Below, piece after piece: positions 45,889-55,782 of a stretch of 64,000 bases of DNA. Within the stretch, counting starts at the first letter, position 1; each line of letters starts with the position of its first letter. Origin of the DNA: Actinoplanes sichuanensis. GTDB taxonomy: Bacteria > Actinomycetota > Actinomycetes > Mycobacteriales > Micromonosporaceae. Location: positions 10,691,501 to 10,755,500 of the forward strand of contig NZ_AP028461.1 in NCBI RefSeq assembly GCF_033097365.1, given 5' to 3'. The notes under the pieces are model-generated. The model saw only the letters and a program-made list of their open reading frames with translations. It was not told the origin of the DNA and searched no databases. The position numbers were made by a program, and so were the translations under genes.

Positions 45889-47274
45889 GTGGAGATCAAC
45901 ACCGGCAATACCGCCTGGTTGCTCCTGTCGTCTGCGCTCGTTTTGCTCATGACACCGGGTCTGGCGCTGTTCTACGGTGGCCTCAACCGGTCCAAGGGCG
46001 TTCTGAACATGATGATGATGAGCTTCTCGTGTCTCGGGCTCATCAGCGTCCTGTGGGTTCTGTACGGCTTCAGCCTCGCCTTCGGGGTCAACGAGAGCTC
46101 CGGCCTGAACAACATCATCGGCAACTTCGACTACCTCGGCGCCGACGCCGCCAAGATCACTGAGGAGTGGCTGTTCTTCGGGGCCAACACCGGCATCCCG
46201 ACGTACGCCTTCCTGGTCTTCCAGATGATGTTCGCGATCATCACGGTCGCCCTGATCAGCGGCGCGATCTCGGACCGCATGAAGTTCGGCGGCTGGGTGC
46301 TGTTCGCTCTCGGCTGGTTCACCCTGGTCTACATCCCGGTCGCGCACATGGTCTGGGGTGGCGGCTTCATCGGCACCACGATCCGGGCGCTCGACTTCGC
46401 CGGTGGTACCGCGGTCCACATCAACGCCGGCGCCGCGGCGCTCGCGCTGGTCCTGGTCCTCGGCAAGCGGATCGGCTGGCCGAAGGACAACATGCGGCCG
46501 CACAACGTGCCGTTCGTCGCCCTCGGCGCGGGCCTGCTCTGGTTCGGCTGGTTCGGCTTCAACGCCGGCTCCGAGCTGACCGTTGACGGCACCACCGTCA
46601 TCGCCTTCATCAACACCCAGGTCGCCACCGGCGCCGCGCTCGTCGGCTGGGTCGCCGTCGAGTGGATCCGGGACCGCAAGCCGACTCTGGTCGGTGCCTC
46701 CTCCGGCGCGGTCGCCGGTCTGGTCGCCATCACCCCCGCCTGCGGTTTCGTCGAGCCGCTGCCGGCCGTCATCATCGGTCTGGTCGCCGGTGTGCTCTGC
46801 GCCCTGGCCGTCGGCCTCAAGTACAAGCTCGGCTACGACGACTCGCTCGACGTGGTCGGCGTCCACTTCGTCGGCGGCTGGATCGGCTCCCTCGCGATCG
46901 GCTTCTTCGCCACCGACTCGGTCAACGCGGGCATCACCGACGAGAAGATCCTCAACGCCTCCAACGGTCTGTTCTACGGCGGCGGCGCCACCCAGCTCCT
47001 GCGCCAGTTCGAGGCGAGCGCCCTGGTCACCGTCTACTCCTTCGCGGTCGCCGCGGTCCTGGCCCTGATCCTCAAGGCCGTCAAGCTGGGCCGGGTCAGC
47101 GACGAGTCCGAGGTCGGCGGCATCGACATCTCGGCGCACGGCGAGACCGGCTACGACTTCACCCCGGCCTCCGGGGCCGGCGGGGGCGGCGCGTTCGCCC
47201 TGGCCGGTATCGGCACCAAGGAAACCGTGGACGCTGACGGCAAGGCTTCCGTCAGCCAGAAGGTCTCCAGCTAG
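45889..47274 (+). CDS. amt: Ammonium transporter
   Basis: Trimeric Amt/MEP/Rh channel, 461 aa, about eleven transmembrane helices. Recognisable segments are NTAWLLLSSALVLLMTPGLA, FYGGLNRSKGVLNMMMMSF, the pore region HMVWGGGFIG, FAGGTAVHINAGAAALAL with the twin-histidine first member, and GVHFVGGWIGSLAIG with the second histidine. The C-terminal tail is cytoplasmic and would bind PII (GlnB). The GTG at 45889 follows GAGAGGAGG. It is first in amt-glnB-glnD behind the GlnR-type box. Confidence 0.96.
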   Translation: MEINTGNTAWLLLSSALVLLMTPGLALFYGGLNRSKGVLNMMMMSFSCLGLISVLWVLYGFSLAFGVNESSGLNNIIGNFDYLGADAAKITEEWLFFGANTGIPTYAFLVFQMMFAIITVALISGAISDRMKFGGWVLFALGWFTLVYIPVAHMVWGGGFIGTTIRALDFAGGTAVHINAGAAALALVLVLGKRIGWPKDNMRPHNVPFVALGAGLLWFGWFGFNAGSELTVDGTTVIAFINTQVATGAALVGWVAVEWIRDRKPTLVGASSGAVAGLVAITPACGFVEPLPAVIIGLVAGVLCALAVGLKYKLGYDDSLDVVGVHFVGGWIGSLAIGFFATDSVNAGITDEKILNASNGLFYGGGATQLLRQFEASALVTVYSFAVAAVLALILKAVKLGRVSDESEVGGIDISAHGETGYDFTPASGAGGGGAFALAGIGTKETVDADGKASVSQKVSS

Positions 47275-47646
<372 letters not shown>

Positions 47647-47650
47647 TCCG

Positions 47651-49921
47651 ATGACGAACCCGTTGAGTGAGCCGCCGGCCCCGCCCGCACGTCCGGCCGC
47701 GGGCGGCTCGCTCGACGAACTGAAGGACCACATCGGCGCCGCCGCCCGTGACCAGCGGGCGGCGGCGCTGGACCGTTGGCTGAAGCAGCTCTTCCCGTCC
47801 CACCTGCCGGGCGTCAGCCTGATCGCGGTCGGCGGGCTCGGCCGGCGCGACTGCGCCCCCTACAGCGACCTCGACCTGGTGCTGGTGCACAACGGCACCG
47901 CCGGGATCGACCGGATCGCCTCCTCGCTCTGGTACCCGATCTGGGACGCCCGCCTCGGGCTGGACCACTCCGTGCGTACCCTCCCGGAAGCCCTGTCCGT
48001 CGCCCACGACGACGTGAAGGTCTCCCTCGGCCTGCTCGACGCCCGGCACCTGGCCGGCGACGCCACCCTCTCCGCCGAGCTGATCGCCGCCGTCTCCGAC
48101 CAGTGGCGGCGCACCGCGGTCCGGCTGATGCCCCAGCTGCGTGAGCTCACCACCAGCCGCTGGACCCAGCACGGCGAGCTGGCCTTCCTGCTCGAGGGCG
48201 ACCTCAAGGAGGCCTCCGGCGGCCTGCGCGACGTGACCCTGTTGCGCGGCATCGGCCGCGCCGGGATCGCCGACACCATGCGCCCCGCCGTCCGGGCCGC
48301 CACCCTGCGCCTGCTCGACACCCGCGACGCGCTGCACCTCGCCGTCGGCCGCCGCGTGGACCGGCTCGTCGCCCAGGAACGCAAGGCCGTCGCCGACCTG
48401 CTCGACATCGACGACCCGGACAATCTGCTGCGACGGGTGGCGGGCGACGCCCGTACCGTCGCCCACGCCGTCGACGACGCCTGGCGGGCCATCGACCGTC
48501 TGCGCAACGGCCGCCGCCGAGGTGGCCCCGCCGCCCCGCCGAGCCGCCGCCCGGTCGCTCGCGACGTCGTCGAACAGGACGGCGAGCTGGTGCTGGCCCG
48601 CACCGCGATCGGGCCGGTCCCGGACCCCAGCCTGTCGCTGCGGGTCGCGGCCGCCGCCGCCATCACCCAGCTGCCGATCGCCCGGGCCACCTGCGAATGG
48701 CTCGCCGCCTTCTGCCCGCCGCTGCCGTCGCCGTGGCCGCCCGCCGCCCGCGCCGCGCTGGTCTCGCTGCTCGGCTCCGGGCCCGGCCTGCTGCCCACCT
48801 GGGAGACCTGCGACAGGTACGGCCTGATCGACGCGTGGCTGCCCGAGTGGGCCCGGATGCGCAGCCTCCCGCAGCACCACCCGATCCATCGGTACACCCT
48901 GGACCGGCACCTGGTGCAGGCCGCCTACGAGGCCACCGCCTTCGCCCGTGAGGTGGACCGCCCCGACCTGCTGCTGATCGGTGCCTTCCTGCACGACGTG
49001 GGTAAGGGCCTGCCGGGCGACCACAGCATCGTCGGCGCCCCGATCGCCGCCGACATCGCCACCCGGATCGGCCTGCGCCCGGCCGACGTCGCCACCGTCG
49101 AGAAGATGGTGCTGCTGCACCTGCTGTTGCCGGACGTGGCGACCCGACGTGATCTGAGCGACCCGAAGACCATCTCCACCGTGGCCGAGAAGGTCGGCGA
49201 CACCCACACCCTGCACCTGCTGCACGCCCTGGCCCGCGCCGACTCGCTGGCCACCGGCCCGGCCGCCTGGTCGGACTGGAAGGGCCGGCTGATCGCCGAA
49301 CTGGTCGACAAGGTGGACACCGCGCTCGACACCGGCGCCCTGCCCGAGCCGCCCGAACCCGACCCGGAACTGCTCGACGGCGCCCTGCCGGTGGTGCACC
49401 TGGACGGCGACCGGGTGGCGGTGGCCGCCGCCGACCGGCGCGGGCTGCTCGCCGGAGTCGCGGCGTGCCTGGCCATGCATCGGCTCGACGTGGTCGCGGC
49501 CGACACGATCACCGTGGACGGGCGGGCCATCGTGGAGTTCTCCACGTCGCCTCGGTACGGGTCGCCGTACGATCCCGTCGCTCTTGCCGCCGATCTGCGC
49601 CGAGTCGGCGCCGGTGACGTCTCGGTGACCCAGCGGGTCCGCGCCCGCGCGATGAGCGCGCGCGGCGGGACCGCCTCGCCCCGGGTGGTGTGGCAGCGTG
49701 ACGTGGCCACCGACGCGGTGGTGCTGGAGTTGCGCGCCGCCGACTCGCCCGGCCTGCTCTACCGCGTGACACACGCCCTCGACGAAGCCGGTGCGGAGAT
49801 CCGCGCGGCCCGCATCTCCACCCTCGGCAGTGACGTCGTCGACGCGTTTTACCTGGTCGGAACGTGGGCTTCGGCCGACGAACGGAAGCGGGTGGAGGCC
49901 GCCGTCCTGGCCGCGGTCTAG
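47651..49921 (+). CDS. glnD: [Protein-PII] nucleotidyltransferase GlnD
   Basis: PII-modifying enzyme, 756 aa. The nucleotidyltransferase active site is VGGLGRRDCAPYSDLDLVLV, with its GG and D-x-D motifs. The middle HD phosphohydrolase domain has IGAFLHDVGKGLPGDHS. Two ACT domains at the C-terminus (VAVAAADRRGLLAGVAACLA; AADSPGLLYRVTHALDEAG) sense glutamine. It lies four bases after glnB. In mycobacteria and Streptomyces ffh follows; here the surface-glycan region begins instead. Confidence 0.95.
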   Translation: MTNPLSEPPAPPARPAAGGSLDELKDHIGAAARDQRAAALDRWLKQLFPSHLPGVSLIAVGGLGRRDCAPYSDLDLVLVHNGTAGIDRIASSLWYPIWDARLGLDHSVRTLPEALSVAHDDVKVSLGLLDARHLAGDATLSAELIAAVSDQWRRTAVRLMPQLRELTTSRWTQHGELAFLLEGDLKEASGGLRDVTLLRGIGRAGIADTMRPAVRAATLRLLDTRDALHLAVGRRVDRLVAQERKAVADLLDIDDPDNLLRRVAGDARTVAHAVDDAWRAIDRLRNGRRRGGPAAPPSRRPVARDVVEQDGELVLARTAIGPVPDPSLSLRVAAAAAITQLPIARATCEWLAAFCPPLPSPWPPAARAALVSLLGSGPGLLPTWETCDRYGLIDAWLPEWARMRSLPQHHPIHRYTLDRHLVQAAYEATAFAREVDRPDLLLIGAFLHDVGKGLPGDHSIVGAPIAADIATRIGLRPADVATVEKMVLLHLLLPDVATRRDLSDPKTISTVAEKVGDTHTLHLLHALARADSLATGPAAWSDWKGRLIAELVDKVDTALDTGALPEPPEPDPELLDGALPVVHLDGDRVAVAAADRRGLLAGVAACLAMHRLDVVAADTITVDGRAIVEFSTSPRYGSPYDPVALAADLRRVGAGDVSVTQRVRARAMSARGGTASPRVVWQRDVATDAVVLELRAADSPGLLYRVTHALDEAGAEIRAARISTLGSDVVDAFYLVGTWASADERKRVEAAVLAAV

Positions 49922-49986
49922 CGTCACTCCGCCGACGCACCCGCGTTGATCCGAAAGGACACGAATCGGGTACGGACGGAGAGTCG

Positions 49987-52422
49987 ATGGCTGAGGCGCA
50001 GCCGGTCGCGTTGCTGGACGATCACGTCGCCCTCGCCGGCGCCGGGGCGGAGGTGTCGCTGCCCAACACGGCGATGCGCAACCGCTCGGTGGCCGCCCGC
50101 AGGGTGCTGGCCCGGGCCGCCGGGATCGGCTTGGACGAGGTGCTGGAGGCGGCCCGCAAGGGCGACACCCGCCGGATCCGGCGGCCGGTCGATCCGGCGG
50201 CGCTGGCCGGGCTGGCGCAGACCATCGCCCTGCAGGACGAGCTGCCCGGCGACCGGGACGACGCGCTCGCCCTGTACGCGCTGATCCGTACCGCCCGCGG
50301 TGCCCGCGCCCTGCCGCCGGCCCACCAGGCGTTGCACGTCCAGCTGGTGTACGCGTGGCAGGGGCCGGCCAACGCTCGGCAGCTGCTCGGGGCGTACCGG
50401 CGGATCCCGGTGGCGGCCCGCGAGTCGCTGGAGATCGATCTGGCCAACCCGTTCGCCGGCGGTGCCACCGAGATGGAGGCCTGGCTCGCCCGGTTCGGGG
50501 CGTTGTTCCCGGCACCGGCACCGATCCTGTCGGCCGCCCCGGAGAAGGCTCCGTTCGACCGGCTCACCGGTTCCGCCGGGCATCCCGCCGAGACCGCCGG
50601 GGAACGGGTCACGGTGGTCGTCACCGCGTACCGGCCGGGGGAGGGGCTGCTCACCGCGGTCCGCTCGATCGTCGCCCAGTCCTGGCCGGATCTGGAGATC
50701 ATCGTCGTGGACGACGCGTCGCCGCCGGAGCACGACGCGATCCTGGCCGCCGCCGAGGACCTCGACCCGCGGGTCCGGCTGATCCGGATGCCCGCCAACG
50801 GCGGCACCTACGCGGCCCGCAACGCCGGGTTGGAGGCGGCCCGCGGCGACTTCGTCACCTTCCAGGACTCCGACGACTGGTCCCATCCGCGCCGCGTCGA
50901 ACTGCAGGTCCGGCCGCTGCTCCTCGACCCGGCCGTGGTGGCCACCACCTCGGAGGGCATCAGCGTCACCGACCGGTTGGTGATGACCCGGCCCGGCATC
51001 CGGCGCGGCCGGGTCAACGTGTCGTCGCTGCTGTTCCGGCGGGAGGCGGTGATCAGACGGATCGGCTGGTTCGATCCGGTGCGCAAGGCGGCCGACTCCG
51101 AGTTCCTGGAGCGGATCCAGACCACCTTCGGCACCGATGCGGTACGCCGGGTCGCGAAACCACTGGCTCTGATCAGGCTTTCCGAGGGTTCACTGTCCCG
51201 GTCGGAGATCCGTGCCTACTGGATGCATCCGGCGCGGACGGCGTACATGTCGGCGTACCGCTGCTGGCACGCCACCACCCGGCCGCTGCACCGGGACCGG
51301 GCAGACCGCCCCTTCGTGGTGCCGGCCCACCTCAGCGGTACCGCGGGGGCGCGCCGGTTCGACGTGGTGGTCGCCGCCGACTGGCGGTTCCTCACCGGGG
51401 TCCAGCGGTCGGCACTCGCCGAGATCCGCGCGCTGCGGTCGGCCGGGCTCTCGGTGGCGATCCTGCACCTGGAGTCGCTGCGGTCGGTTCACCGGCAGCG
51501 GCGGTCGTTGAGCCCCGGAGTCCAGCGGCTGATCAACTCCGGTCGGCTGGAGCAGGTGCTGGAGACCGATGACGTCACCGCCGGTCTGGTGCTGGTCCGG
51601 CAGCCGGAGGTGCTGCAGTTCGCGCCCGAGGACGGGTGTGCGCTGCGGGCCGGGCGGGTGGTGATCGTCGCCGACCGGGCCCCGGCCCGGCGAGACGGCA
51701 GTGACCGGCGCTACACCGGCGCGGCGGTCTCGGCTGCCGCAACCCGCTTGTTCGGCGCGCCGCCGGTGTGGGCGCCGCAGGACCCTGCTGTCCGGACCAT
51801 GCTCACCGACCTGAGTTCAGTCGACTTCGACCTTCCGATGGTCGCCGAACCGGTGGATGTCGCCCGCCCGCTGCCGCGCGGCCCGGCCGTCGTCGGGGTC
51901 GACCTGTGCGACGCCGGTGAATGGCCGGGTGATCTGGCCGCCGCCCTCGACGTACTCCGCCGCTGCACCGACGCCGACGTGCGGGTGCGTCTGCCGGAGA
52001 CCCCGCGCCGGCCACCCGGCCTGCCGGCTCACTGGCTGGTCTACGAGCCGTCCGACCTGGACCCGCGGACCTTCACCGCCCAGCTCGACGTCTACCTGCA
52101 CTTTCCGCCGGAACAGACCGCCGAGCTGATCTCCCGGCCGGCCCTGGAGGCGGCCGCGACAGGCTGCGTGGTCCTCGTCCCGCAGCGACTCGGAGCCGCG
52201 TTCGGGGAGGCCGCCGTGCCGTGTACACCCGACGAGGCGCCGTCCCTGGTCCGCCGGTTCCGTGACGATCCGGCCCGGTACGCGGCGCAGAGCATGCTGG
52301 CCCGGGCCGCGGTCGAACGTGACCACCACCCGTCGGCCTTCACCGCCCGGATCGCCGCGCTCCTCCCGGCGGCCTCGCCGGCCCCGCAAGGCCCGCCGGC
52401 ACCTGTCCAGCGTCTGCCGTAA
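49987..52422 (+). CDS. Composite glycosyltransferase (helical domain + GT2 + GT-B-like domain), paralogue A
   Basis: An 811-residue protein in three parts. Residues 1 to about 190 are helical with no recognised family (a TPR-like 'LYALIRTARGARALPP' region). Residues about 200-430 are a GT2 domain (VTVVVTAYRPGEGLLTAVRS, IIVVDDASPPEHD, NGGTYAARNAGLEAARGDFV, then FQDSDDWSHP with the metal site). From about 460 there is a GT-B-like half without a clear donor signature (FDVVVAADWRFLTGVQRSAL, VYLHFPPEQTAE, ALEAAATGCVVLVPQRLG). It shares architecture and motifs with the minus-strand gene at 56470-58929. CGGAGAG precedes the ATG. Confidence 0.85.
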   Translation: MAEAQPVALLDDHVALAGAGAEVSLPNTAMRNRSVAARRVLARAAGIGLDEVLEAARKGDTRRIRRPVDPAALAGLAQTIALQDELPGDRDDALALYALIRTARGARALPPAHQALHVQLVYAWQGPANARQLLGAYRRIPVAARESLEIDLANPFAGGATEMEAWLARFGALFPAPAPILSAAPEKAPFDRLTGSAGHPAETAGERVTVVVTAYRPGEGLLTAVRSIVAQSWPDLEIIVVDDASPPEHDAILAAAEDLDPRVRLIRMPANGGTYAARNAGLEAARGDFVTFQDSDDWSHPRRVELQVRPLLLDPAVVATTSEGISVTDRLVMTRPGIRRGRVNVSSLLFRREAVIRRIGWFDPVRKAADSEFLERIQTTFGTDAVRRVAKPLALIRLSEGSLSRSEIRAYWMHPARTAYMSAYRCWHATTRPLHRDRADRPFVVPAHLSGTAGARRFDVVVAADWRFLTGVQRSALAEIRALRSAGLSVAILHLESLRSVHRQRRSLSPGVQRLINSGRLEQVLETDDVTAGLVLVRQPEVLQFAPEDGCALRAGRVVIVADRAPARRDGSDRRYTGAAVSAAATRLFGAPPVWAPQDPAVRTMLTDLSSVDFDLPMVAEPVDVARPLPRGPAVVGVDLCDAGEWPGDLAAALDVLRRCTDADVRVRLPETPRRPPGLPAHWLVYEPSDLDPRTFTAQLDVYLHFPPEQTAELISRPALEAAATGCVVLVPQRLGAAFGEAAVPCTPDEAPSLVRRFRDDPARYAAQSMLARAAVERDHHPSAFTARIAALLPAASPAPQGPPAPVQRLP

Positions 52423-52444
52423 CGGGGCCGGTCCCGGCCCCGTT
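52421..52444 (+). terminator. Hairpin overlapping the stop of composite glycosyltransferase A
   Basis: An 11-bp stem (52421-52431 with 52434-52444) starts within the TAA stop. It lies between the glycosyltransferase and methyltransferase genes of the same direction and could partly terminate or stabilise the message. Confidence 0.45.
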
Positions 52445-52478
52445 GACCCGTCGGAACTGCATCACGAGGAGTCTCCGC

Positions 52479-53513
52479 ATGAGCAAATTGAGCCGCATCC
52501 GTCGACGGCTGCCGCGTCTCACCGGCCCTCAGGTCGTGGTGATGGTGGCCGCCGGCGTCGTCTGCGCCGGTGCCGCGGCCACCGCGCTCACCGGCCGGAC
52601 CGGGATCGCGACCGCCCTGCTGGCCCTGCTCGGCGGCATCATCCTGACCGGGCTGATGCTGCTGTTCCGGCGGCTCGCCCGAGTGCAGAAGGCCGGCCTG
52701 GCCGCCCAGCGCGACCTGCGGACCACCGTCGAGGAGATGCAGCGCCGCCTGGTCGCCGCGGTCGAACGGGAACGCCTCACCGCCGGTGATCGGCACCTCG
52801 AACTGGCCGAGGCCATCGCCCGGGTCAAACAACTCACCGACCGCAAGGCCGGCTCCGCCCAGGTGCTCGGCCTGCCCCGCGAGTTCGAGGCCACCGTGCA
52901 GCTGTTCCAGGGCTTCACACCGCGGGCCCCGATGCCGTCCTCCGGCGACTTCGCGCTCAACCCGACCGACCTGCTGGAACTGCTGCACCTGATCCGTACC
53001 CGCCGGCCCCGTCTGGTCTTGGAACTCGGCAGCGGCACCTCGTCGGTGTGGATCGCCTACGCCCTGGAGAAGGCCGGCGGCCGGCTGGTCTCCCTCGACC
53101 ATGACGGTGGTTACGCGGCCCGGACCCGCGCCGCGCTCGCGGCCCACGGCCTTTCCGACATCGCGGTGGTACGGGACGCGCCGCTCACCCCGGCCGCGAT
53201 CGACGGGCGCGACTACCCGTGGTACGACCCGGAAGCGCTCGCCGACCTGCACGACATCGACTTCGTACTGATCGACGGCCCGCCCGCGGCCACCGGGGCG
53301 GACGCCCGCTACCCGGCCATGCACATGATCGAGAAGCGGCTCGCCGACCGCGCCACCATCGTGTTCGACGACGCCGGCCGGGCCGACGAGCAGGCCGCCA
53401 TGGCCGCCTGGACCGAACGGTTCACCGGCCTGACCCGGGAGGGCGAACTGCTCGGCCGGCACGCGGTGCTGGCGTTCACCAGGCCGCCGGCGATGGCTGC
53501 CGCCCGCGCCTGA
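52479..53513 (+). CDS. Membrane-anchored class I SAM-dependent methyltransferase
   Basis: A 344-residue protein. Residues about 17-62 form two hydrophobic helices (PQVVVMVAAGVVCAGAAATA; ATALLALLGGIILTGLMLLF), residues about 70-135 a coiled coil, and the rest a Rossmann methyltransferase: motif I is RLVLELGSGTSSVWIAYAL, followed by LVSLDHDGGYAARTRAAL and DIDFVLIDGPPAATG. The pattern resembles FkbM/Methyltransf_24-type sugar methyltransferases. GAGGAG lies seven bases before the ATG. Its TGA shares a base with the next ATG, so it is coupled to the acyltransferase gene. Confidence 0.83.
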   Translation: MSKLSRIRRRLPRLTGPQVVVMVAAGVVCAGAAATALTGRTGIATALLALLGGIILTGLMLLFRRLARVQKAGLAAQRDLRTTVEEMQRRLVAAVERERLTAGDRHLELAEAIARVKQLTDRKAGSAQVLGLPREFEATVQLFQGFTPRAPMPSSGDFALNPTDLLELLHLIRTRRPRLVLELGSGTSSVWIAYALEKAGGRLVSLDHDGGYAARTRAALAAHGLSDIAVVRDAPLTPAAIDGRDYPWYDPEALADLHDIDFVLIDGPPAATGADARYPAMHMIEKRLADRATIVFDDAGRADEQAAMAAWTERFTGLTREGELLGRHAVLAFTRPPAMAAARA

Positions 53514-55489
53514 TGACTGTCACCCGGCCGGCGGTCGCTTCGCCCAGGGTTCGCCGGGGCACGGCGCCTCCGGTGCACCGGGCCGACATCGAGGGGCTGC
53601 GGGCCGTCGCGGTGCTGCTCGTCGTCCTGGCCCACGCCGGTGTGCCGGGGCTGGCCGGCGGGTTCATCGGGGTCGACGTCTTCTTCGTGATCTCCGGATT
53701 CCTGATCACCGGACTGCTCCGCCGCGAGTACGCGAAGACCGGACGGGTCCGGCTGGCCCGGTTCTACGCGCGGCGGGCGGTCCGGCTGCTGCCGCTCGCC
53801 ACCCTGGTGATCGTGGTGACCCTGGCCGGGGCCTGGTACCTGGCGCCACCGGTGCGCTTCGCCACCTGGGCCGGCGATGCCCTGGCCGCGGCCACTTACA
53901 CGATGAATGTGCGCCTGGACACCGGCGGGACCGACTACTTCGGTGACCCGTCGCCGTCGCCGTTCCAGCACTTCTGGTCACTCGCCGTCGAGGAGCAGTT
54001 CTACCTGCTGTGGCCGCTGCTGGTGGCCCGGGGACGGTTCGGGCCGGTGCTGATGGCGGCGGTCACGGTCGGTTCGTTCGCCTGGAGCCTGCACGACACC
54101 TCGTATTTCGGCACCGCCGGCCGGGCCTGGGAACTCGGCGCCGGAGCACTGCTCGCCCTGGTCGTGACCAGGCGCCGGCCCCGGCTCGGCTGGGCCGGAC
54201 TGGCCGCGATCGGCGCCGCCGCCGTCCTCTTCGACGAGACGACCCGGTTCCCCGGTACCGCGGCCCTGCTGCCCGTCCTCGGTGCCGTCGCGGTCATCGC
54301 GGCAGGTGGCAACCGGCTCCTGTGCACCGGGCCGATGCGCTGGCTGGGCCGCATGTCGTACGGCTGGTACCTGTGGCACTGGCCGCTCCTGCTCGTCGCC
54401 CCGGCCGGTCCGACCGCCCGGATCGCGGTCGCCGTCGCCGCGCTGGGGCTCGCCGTCGTCAGCCATCACCTGCTGGAGAATCCGGTGCGGCATCATCGCG
54501 TGTGGACCGTACGGCCCGGGCGGGGACTGCTCCTCGGCCTCGGCCTCTCCGTCACGGCCGCCACCCTGGCCGGCTTCGGCATCCTCCACCCGCCGGAGAT
54601 CCCGGCCCGGGGTGTCGCGCCCGACGCCGGGAAGGCCATCGCCGCCGCGCCGGACCCGGCCGGCGCCCTCACCCGGATGCTCACCGCCGGGGTCACCGCC
54701 ACCGACCTGCCCCGCAACCTGCGGCCCACCTTCGACGGCGCGGCCCGGCAACGGCTCGCACCCCAACTCGACGGCTGTCACGTCGGTCTGACCGGACCGT
54801 TCCGGCCGAAGACCGACTGCTCGTACACCACCGGCCGGCGGACCGTGGTCCTCTTCGGCGACTCGCACGCCCTCCAGTGGTTCCCGACGATGGAGGCGAT
54901 CGCCCGCAAGAACGGGTGGCGGCTCTACAGCTTCACCCGCAGCTCGTGCAGCCCCGCCCAGATCGCCCTCGACGAACGCCGGGCACAGGCCCGCTACCTG
55001 GAATGCGACGCGTGGCGTACCCAGGTCGTCGGCCGGATCAGCCGGCTCCGCCCGGCGCTGCTGGTGGTGTCGTCCAGCGTCAACTACCGGCAGGTGCTCA
55101 ACGGCCGGCCCGCCGATCCGGACGCCGTCTGGCAGACCGGCTGGGTCCGCACCCTGACCACGCTGAAGCGTTTCGCCGGCCAGGTTCGGACGATCGCCGA
55201 CACGCCCTTCCTCACGGTCGCCCCGGCTGACTGCCTCAGCACCAACCCGACCGCCGTCTCCCGCTGCGCGGTGCCCCGGGCCGACGTGCTGCCCGAACCC
55301 CGATGGCGCTCCCAGCAGCGCGCCATCTCGGTGGCCGCCGACGTCCCGGTGATCGACCCGGTCCCCTGGCTGTGCACGACCAGATGCCCGCTGATCGTCG
55401 GCGACACCCTCGTGTACCGGGACAGCAACCACTTGACCGAGGCCTACGCCCGGCTCCTGGCCCCGGTACTGGAGCCGCACCTCCGGTAG
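53513..55489 (+). CDS. Acyltransferase-3 with C-terminal SGNH domain (OafA-like O-acetylase)
   Basis: A 658-residue membrane O-acyltransferase. The N-terminal half has about ten helices with the acyltransferase-3 motifs IEGLRAVAVLLVVLAHAG, FIGVDVFFVISGFLITGLL and FWSLAVEEQFYLLWPLL. The C-terminal SGNH hydrolase-like domain has the nucleophile block VVLFGDSHALQWFPTMEA and the D-x2-H pair in RDSNHLTEAYARLL. Such proteins transfer acetyl groups to exported glycans. It is coupled to the methyltransferase, suggesting joint modification of one polymer. Confidence 0.93.
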   Translation: MTVTRPAVASPRVRRGTAPPVHRADIEGLRAVAVLLVVLAHAGVPGLAGGFIGVDVFFVISGFLITGLLRREYAKTGRVRLARFYARRAVRLLPLATLVIVVTLAGAWYLAPPVRFATWAGDALAAATYTMNVRLDTGGTDYFGDPSPSPFQHFWSLAVEEQFYLLWPLLVARGRFGPVLMAAVTVGSFAWSLHDTSYFGTAGRAWELGAGALLALVVTRRRPRLGWAGLAAIGAAAVLFDETTRFPGTAALLPVLGAVAVIAAGGNRLLCTGPMRWLGRMSYGWYLWHWPLLLVAPAGPTARIAVAVAALGLAVVSHHLLENPVRHHRVWTVRPGRGLLLGLGLSVTAATLAGFGILHPPEIPARGVAPDAGKAIAAAPDPAGALTRMLTAGVTATDLPRNLRPTFDGAARQRLAPQLDGCHVGLTGPFRPKTDCSYTTGRRTVVLFGDSHALQWFPTMEAIARKNGWRLYSFTRSSCSPAQIALDERRAQARYLECDAWRTQVVGRISRLRPALLVVSSSVNYRQVLNGRPADPDAVWQTGWVRTLTTLKRFAGQVRTIADTPFLTVAPADCLSTNPTAVSRCAVPRADVLPEPRWRSQQRAISVAADVPVIDPVPWLCTTRCPLIVGDTLVYRDSNHLTEAYARLLAPVLEPHLR

Positions 55490-55573
55490 CGCCGCCCGGT
55501 CTCCCGCGCGCCGCCGGATCCCTGCCGCGCCGCGTCGGCCGCTCCGATGACGCCACCGAGTGGGACGAATAGA

Positions 55574-55609
55574 GCGCGCCCCCGCCGTGGGGTGACGGCG
55601 GGGGCGCGC
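55574..55609. terminator. Hairpin after the acyltransferase gene
   Basis: A 14-bp perfect stem (55574-55587 with 55596-55609) with an 8-base loop lies 84 bases past the acyltransferase stop. Confidence 0.75.
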
Positions 55610-55713
55610 ATTGCGCGGTGCGGGGGCACCGCGCGGGGCCGGGAGGGGGTTCCGGCCCGTGCTCGCCGGTCTCCGCGAGGTTTCGTCAGAGGAGACCGGA
55701 GTCGTACGTTTCG

Positions 55714-55781
55714 CTGCGCCTTCGTCGCGCCCGCGCTGCGTCTTTCGCTACGCCCGCGGTGCGTCTTTCGCTACGCCTGGG
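55714..55781. repeat. Short tandem repeat, 22-23 bp units
   Basis: Three units lie directly next to the 3' end of the CAP-domain gene. Two 23-bp copies at 55736-55758 and 55759-55781 share TGCGTCTTTCGCTACGCC; a diverged 22-bp copy precedes them at 55714-55735. The core resembles the 27-bp array at 17431-17646. Confidence 0.7.
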
Positions 55782-55782
55782 C

